Source: Aequorivita sp. UBA3180 (GTDB lineage: Bacteria > Bacteroidota > Bacteroidia > Flavobacteriales > Flavobacteriaceae). From it: 64,000 nt of DNA. Position numbers and translations under genes: made by a program. The notes under the pieces are model-generated. The model searched no databases, was not told the origin of the DNA, and worked only from the letters and a program-made list of their open reading frames with translations. Below are positions 60,891-64,000 of the stretch, one piece after another; within the stretch, counting starts at the first letter, position 1; every line of letters starts with the position of its first letter. The stretch spans positions 124,001 to 188,000 of the forward strand of contig DEXQ01000007.1 in NCBI GenBank assembly GCA_002364215.1, read 5' to 3'.

Positions 60891-61120
60891 TTTTTGAAAA
60901 CTAACATATTGCTCAACACGGTAAACCCAGGTTTTGCGCCAAAACCAAAACAACCTGCATCCGTTGGAACTGTATTTGTAACAGTTTCCAATTGTAGATA
61001 CGTCCAACCTTCTTCAGCTTGTTGGTTTATAATTTTTTCCAATTGCATAGACACGTGGTGTGGTGACCCAGTTTTGTGATCTACGTGTGCGGTAAAAGGG
61101 ATAACTTTGTATTCCATCAT
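60887..61120 (-). CDS. DUF4177-like small protein
   Basis: 77 residues: MMEYKVIPFTAHVDHKTGS, then VSMQLEKIINQQAEEGWTYLQLETVTN and a C-terminal strand NMLVFKK. The pattern of YKVI, a helix ending NxxxxEGWxL and a closing strand is that of DUF4177, a small alpha/beta fold with unknown role. It is coupled to the YidD-like gene by the ATGA overlap and driven by modules 14 and 15. Confidence 0.8.
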   Translation of the reverse strand: MMEYKVIPFTAHVDHKTGSPHHVSMQLEKIINQQAEEGWTYLQLETVTNTVPTDAGCFGFGAKPGFTVLSNMLVFKK

Positions 61121-61140
61121 TTAAATATTTGTAGTTTTTC

Positions 61141-61190
61141 CAAACTTACTTTACCGAAATAAAAATCCCTTACGGTTTTCCGTAAGGGAT
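61141..61190 (-). promoter_or_regulatory. Palindrome promoter module 14, extended palindrome
   Basis: Minus-strand TAAGTTTG (61148-61141) is 36.5 bp from the palindrome centre. The palindrome here has perfect 11-base arms, ATCCCTTACGG and CCGTAAGGGAT (61165-61190), around a four-base spacer, the longest in the window. It drives DUF4177-YidD. Confidence 0.85.
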
Positions 61191-61243
61191 AAAAAATCAC
61201 CTATATATTCTCCCTACCCATATATATTAGGCTATCATTAGGT

Positions 61244-61288
61244 CAAAGGTATGGAAGGGGGTAGTGGGTATTTTACGGAAATCCATAA
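61244..61288 (-). promoter_or_regulatory. Palindrome promoter module 15 (distal)
   Basis: On the minus strand the palindrome reads TTATGGATTTCCGTAA (61288-61273), identical to module 10, with TACCTTTG (61251-61244) at 36.5 bp. It is a second promoter upstream of module 14, pointing the same way. Confidence 0.75.
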
Positions 61289-61358
61289 CCTATTAAAAAA
61301 AATGGAAAACCTCATTTCGCATCAAGACAAAATGAATGACCATTAAAAAAACCCTCCT

Positions 61359-61735
61359 AAATCGGAAACACTCCCCCTTTGAAGGGGGGGCAAGGGGGGA
61401 TGTTAAAAGAAACCCTCCCCAAACCTATTTCCTGCACTGCTAGGTTTCTACCTAGCTTGTCCCCTAAGCATAGTAGACTAAATTCCACAGCTCGTCTTTG
61501 GACGGATAATGTTTTACTTTATCAACAACTTCATAAATCGGAAACCCTCCCCCCTTTGAAGGGGGGCAAGGGGGGATGTTAAAAGAAACCCTCCCCAAAC
61601 CTATTTCCTGCACTGGTAGCTTTCTACCTAGCTTGTCCCCTTAGCATAGCAGACCAAATTCCACAGCTCGTCTTTGGACGGATAATGTTATACTTTATCA
61701 ACAACTTCATAAATCGGAAACACTCCCCCCTTTGA
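61359..61735. repeat. 176-bp tandem repeat, two copies plus a fragment
   Basis: Units begin with AAATCGGAAAC at 61359, 61535 and 61711. The first two are full length and nearly identical, the third stops after about 25 bases. Each contains the C-rich palindromic repeat and TAGCTTGTCCCC. A 67-codon open frame inside crosses the junction and looks accidental. It separates the accessory region from the two-component genes. Confidence 0.85.
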
Positions 61736-61877
61736 AGAGCCTGTCCCGAGCTTGACTAGGGAGGGCTAGGGGGGTGTTATAATCCAGATGGCGTTCCCTG
61801 AGCGAAGTCAAAGTGAACACCGTCCTGAGTGGAGGAGAAGGCAAAAGCGGTCAACCTATGTCAAGGACATAAATATA

Positions 61878-61939
61878 CACGATTCACGTCTCACGTCTCA
61901 CGATTCACGTCTCACGTCTCACGATTCACGTCTCACGTC
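61878..61939. repeat. 21-bp tandem repeat
   Basis: Nearly three copies of CACGATTCACGTCTCACGTC plus one base, ending just before the response-regulator stop. Related GTGAGTCGTGAAGCGTGAGA sequence occurs near 29.69 kb on the other strand. Confidence 0.8.
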
Positions 61940-61945
61940 ACCTAC

Positions 61946-62617
61946 TTAAATTAACCCGATATCCTTTACTATAGCCACCAATTGGGTGGTATTCCGGGCC
62001 TTAAAATGATCGCAAAGCTTACTGATCTTTTTTTCGATGGAACTTACGCTGGCAGGCTGGATATTGTTTTTTGTAAAATTGAAGCTGATTTCTTTTTGTA
62101 TAAAGCCCTGCGAGAGTAGCTTTAGAATTTCTATGTCGTAGTCGCTAATTTCAATCGCCATCTTTTTTTGAATGGCATTAGCTACTTGGGGGGAGAGATA
62201 TTGTTTCCCTCCATACACATCCTCAATGGCCTGGGCCAATTGTTTTAGGCCATACCGTCCTTTACAAACATAGGCATCGGCATTGCACTGCAGTACAATG
62301 TTTCGTACTTTTTGCAGGTTGTCCTCTACGGAATAGGCAATTATTTTTAAGCCTGGGTACTTTTCCTTCAGTGCTCGAATTAATGTTTCGCCAGAAGGGT
62401 ACTTTTGGCTACGATGGTCCGCTACAAACGAGAGATCTGTTATTAAAAGATCAAAAGGTTCCTTGACTAACATCGCCTTTTCAATTTGAAGAAACGCATC
62501 ATCGCAATATGCAACTTGCGTAATGTGTTCTATATTCATTCCGTGCAGAACAGAAACAACTCCTTCGTTGATGCACTCCAGGTCATCTGATACCAATACT
62601 TTTTTAAACATACTCAT
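61946..62617 (-). CDS. NarL/LuxR-type response regulator
   Basis: 223 residues. The receiver domain covers 1-125 (KVLVSDDLECINEGV; phosphoacceptor Asp in LLITDLSF near residue 60; AYSVEDN; CKGRYG with the conserved Lys). A LuxR-type HTH output domain follows (ISDYDIEILKLLSQGFIQKEI then SVSSIEKKISKLCDHFKARN). It overlaps the kinase gene by four bases. Transcription factors of this family bind short inverted repeats as dimers, and this is the nearest regulator to the palindrome promoters, so it is a candidate activator of them; that link is inference. Confidence 0.92.
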   Translation of the reverse strand: MSMFKKVLVSDDLECINEGVVSVLHGMNIEHITQVAYCDDAFLQIEKAMLVKEPFDLLITDLSFVADHRSQKYPSGETLIRALKEKYPGLKIIAYSVEDNLQKVRNIVLQCNADAYVCKGRYGLKQLAQAIEDVYGGKQYLSPQVANAIQKKMAIEISDYDIEILKLLSQGFIQKEISFNFTKNNIQPASVSSIEKKISKLCDHFKARNTTQLVAIVKDIGLI

Positions 62618-64000
62618 ATACTAATTTTTGATCGAAACCCATTTCCGGGTTCAGATTCAAAAATAATAGTTCCCTTAATTGCTTGAATACGGTTTTCCGC
62701 ATTTTGTAGTCCATTCTTGTTTTTTAGGGTGCAACCTTTGCCATTATCGCTATATGCAATGCTTATATTCTTTCCCTGTTGCCTAAAGTTAAGCAGTACC
62801 GCAGTCGCACCGCTGTGCTTTTTCATATTAGTCATCAATTCCTGCAGCACCCTATACACAGTTTCTTTTTTAATGGTGGGCACAATTTTCCAATCAAGGC
62901 TAGCTAAATTACGGGTAGAGATTGCTGTTGTATCAGTTTGATAACTTAATAGGAGATCGTTGAGCTGTTCGTTGAAGTCGGCTTCTATTTCAATAGCACT
63001 ATTTTCTTTAGAGATGTCGCGTGTTTTGTTATAGATAGTCTCAAGAGCATCCATTATTGTTTCGTCATCTCTATATTTTCCTTGTAATTTGGCCATAAGC
63101 TGGTACACGTCGTTTGCTACTTCATCATGGACTTTTTTTGATATGCGTGCCTCGGTTTTGTGCACCTGTAATATTTTTTCTTTTTTATGTCTTGCACCCA
63201 AGAGAAGAATAACCAATACAGCCAATATAAATATGGAAATCCCAATAATCATAAAGAGTCTTTTATCGCCTTTCTCCTTTTCTTGAAGTAGTTTTGCAGC
63301 TAGGGTGTTTTTTCGTTCCTTTTCAACATTGTATTTTATAAAGGCATTTTTGTTTTCGGCCAATTGTTTTTCTTCAGCTATACTGTCAGTAATTTTTTTG
63401 AACTGTACAATTTTAGGGTCATCGTTCATAATTGCATACAGGGAAAGGGCATTTTGAAGGTAGGTGGCGCTTTTTAGTGTATTTGCGACTTCATAAGCTT
63501 TATTGGCAAAGTTTAATGCTTGCGTTTTGTCATTACGGTCAAAATAATATAGGGCTAAATTTTTATAGCTGGAGTAGATGCTTTCCAGGTTATTTTGGGC
63601 TTTTCTAAGCGAAAATGCTTTTTTTAAATTGGGCAACGCATCGGGATCCCCCAATTTCGATTGCACAAAGCCGAGATTGTCGAGTACGAGAGCCAACTGC
63701 AGCGAATCCTTGATGTTTTTATTACCCTTTAGCAATCGGCTATATTGATAAATTGCCTCACTGTATTTTTGCTGATCCTTATAGATATTCCCCTTATTAT
63801 TGATTATTGTAATACTATCTTTCGTACTTGGGTGTAGTTCTAAAAGATTATCGTAAACAGCAATGGCTCTTTCATAATTTTTAGTGCTTCTGTAAATTAT
63901 TCCTAAATGATTTAATATTCCTATTCTTTCCTCCTTTAGCGTATCATTCTTATGGTAACTATCAAGTAGTGAAAGAGCTTCTACTGCCGCCGCTTCACTT
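62614..64000 (-). CDS. TPR-containing sensor histidine kinase, 5' end beyond the window
   Basis: The frame is open to the window edge; the visible part is about 461 residues. TPR repeats (for example LNHLGIIYRSTKNYERAIAVYDNLLEL and LQLALVLDNLGFVQSKLG) are followed by a membrane helix (LFMIIGISIFILAVLVILLLG), a NarX/DegS-type dimerisation helix with the likely phosphorylated His in SKKVHDEVANDVYQLM, and an ATPase domain with ELMTNMKKHSGA (N box) and YSDNGKGC. It phosphorylates the response regulator encoded next. The sensing TPR part is probably periplasmic. The signal is unknown. Confidence 0.92.
   Translation of the reverse strand, partial: SEAAAVEALSLLDSYHKNDTLKEERIGILNHLGIIYRSTKNYERAIAVYDNLLELHPSTKDSITIINNKGNIYKDQQKYSEAIYQYSRLLKGNKNIKDSLQLALVLDNLGFVQSKLGDPDALPNLKKAFSLRKAQNNLESIYSSYKNLALYYFDRNDKTQALNFANKAYEVANTLKSATYLQNALSLYAIMNDDPKIVQFKKITDSIAEEKQLAENKNAFIKYNVEKERKNTLAAKLLQEKEKGDKRLFMIIGISIFILAVLVILLLGARHKKEKILQVHKTEARISKKVHDEVANDVYQLMAKLQGKYRDDETIMDALETIYNKTRDISKENSAIEIEADFNEQLNDLLLSYQTDTTAISTRNLASLDWKIVPTIKKETVYRVLQELMTNMKKHSGATAVLLNFRQQGKNISIAYSDNGKGCTLKNKNGLQNAENRIQAIKGTIIFESEPGNGFRSKISI

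Noticed and set aside
60891..61007. Upstream extension of the YidD-like frame
   Set aside because: It is the out-of-frame shadow of DUF4177; the coupled ATG at 60890 gives the proper YidD start.
31242..61288. Palindromes as a CRISPR-like or other repeat-spacer array
   Set aside because: Copies are spaced by whole genes, occur on both strands and sit at promoters; no cas gene is present. The short tandem arrays elsewhere have no spacers.
61379..61582. 67-codon open frame in the 176-bp repeat
   Set aside because: It spans the repeat junction, contains the C-rich intergenic repeat and has no promoter or conserved sequence.
62688..62701. TACGGTTTTCCGCA inside the histidine kinase gene as another regulon site
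   Set aside because: It encodes conserved kinase residues (NAENRI), the outer arms do not match and there is no promoter element at the required distance.

Overview
The window comes from a member of the Bacteroidota, most likely a marine-type Flavobacteriaceae; I cannot name the genus. The evidence is a SusC/SusD pair, a type IX secretion C-terminal tail on the leucine-rich-repeat protein, DUF6520, promoters of the Bacteroidota form TTTG-N19-TAnnTTTG, low GC, and almost no Shine-Dalgarno sequences.

Layout. 0.1-2.6 kb holds housekeeping genes (thioredoxin, ClpP, NlpE-like lipoprotein, DUF58 protein), followed by tRNA-Asp and a secreted leucine-rich-repeat protein between duplicated terminators. 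4.5-13.6 kb holds a DNA-damage block: dinB and a dnaE2-type polymerase in a translationally coupled operon, then a UvrD-like helicase diverging from a DnaQ-like/GIY-YIG protein. Both promoter regions carry the same small palindrome (GGAAATAWTCC), so they probably share a repressor. 13.8-20.2 kb holds a DJ-1/PfpI protein, two tiny hydrophilic proteins, a tight operon of a DUF1704 peptidase, an ATP-grasp ligase and an aspartoacylase-like hydrolase, and a Sel1-repeat protein. 20.4-29.6 kb holds a MauE/DoxX-like membrane protein plus a DUF6520 peptide, facing a SusC-SusD-S9 peptidase operon.

30-61.3 kb is an accessory region with a distinctive structure. At least eleven promoters carry the same palindrome, TTACGGTTTTCCGTAA or a close variant, whose centre lies exactly 36.5 bp upstream of the last base of a TAnnTTTG promoter element. 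These promoters drive a DUF2971 protein, a candidate nuclease, a DUF6232 protein, a PLD-like protein, a complete Hxs (His-Xaa-Ser) radical-SAM peptide system, a GmrSD-type protein, several small proteins and a nine-gene envelope operon. The Hxs genes appear co-transcribed with an SGNH/propeller protein, an MBOAT acyltransferase, a carbamoyltransferase, DUF5989 and an SxtJ-like protein, making a roughly 9.5-kb operon. No integrase or transposase gene is visible.

At the right end, beyond a 176-bp tandem repeat, sits a NarL-type two-component pair. Its TPR histidine kinase runs off the window. The pair is a plausible, unproven controller of the palindrome regulon.
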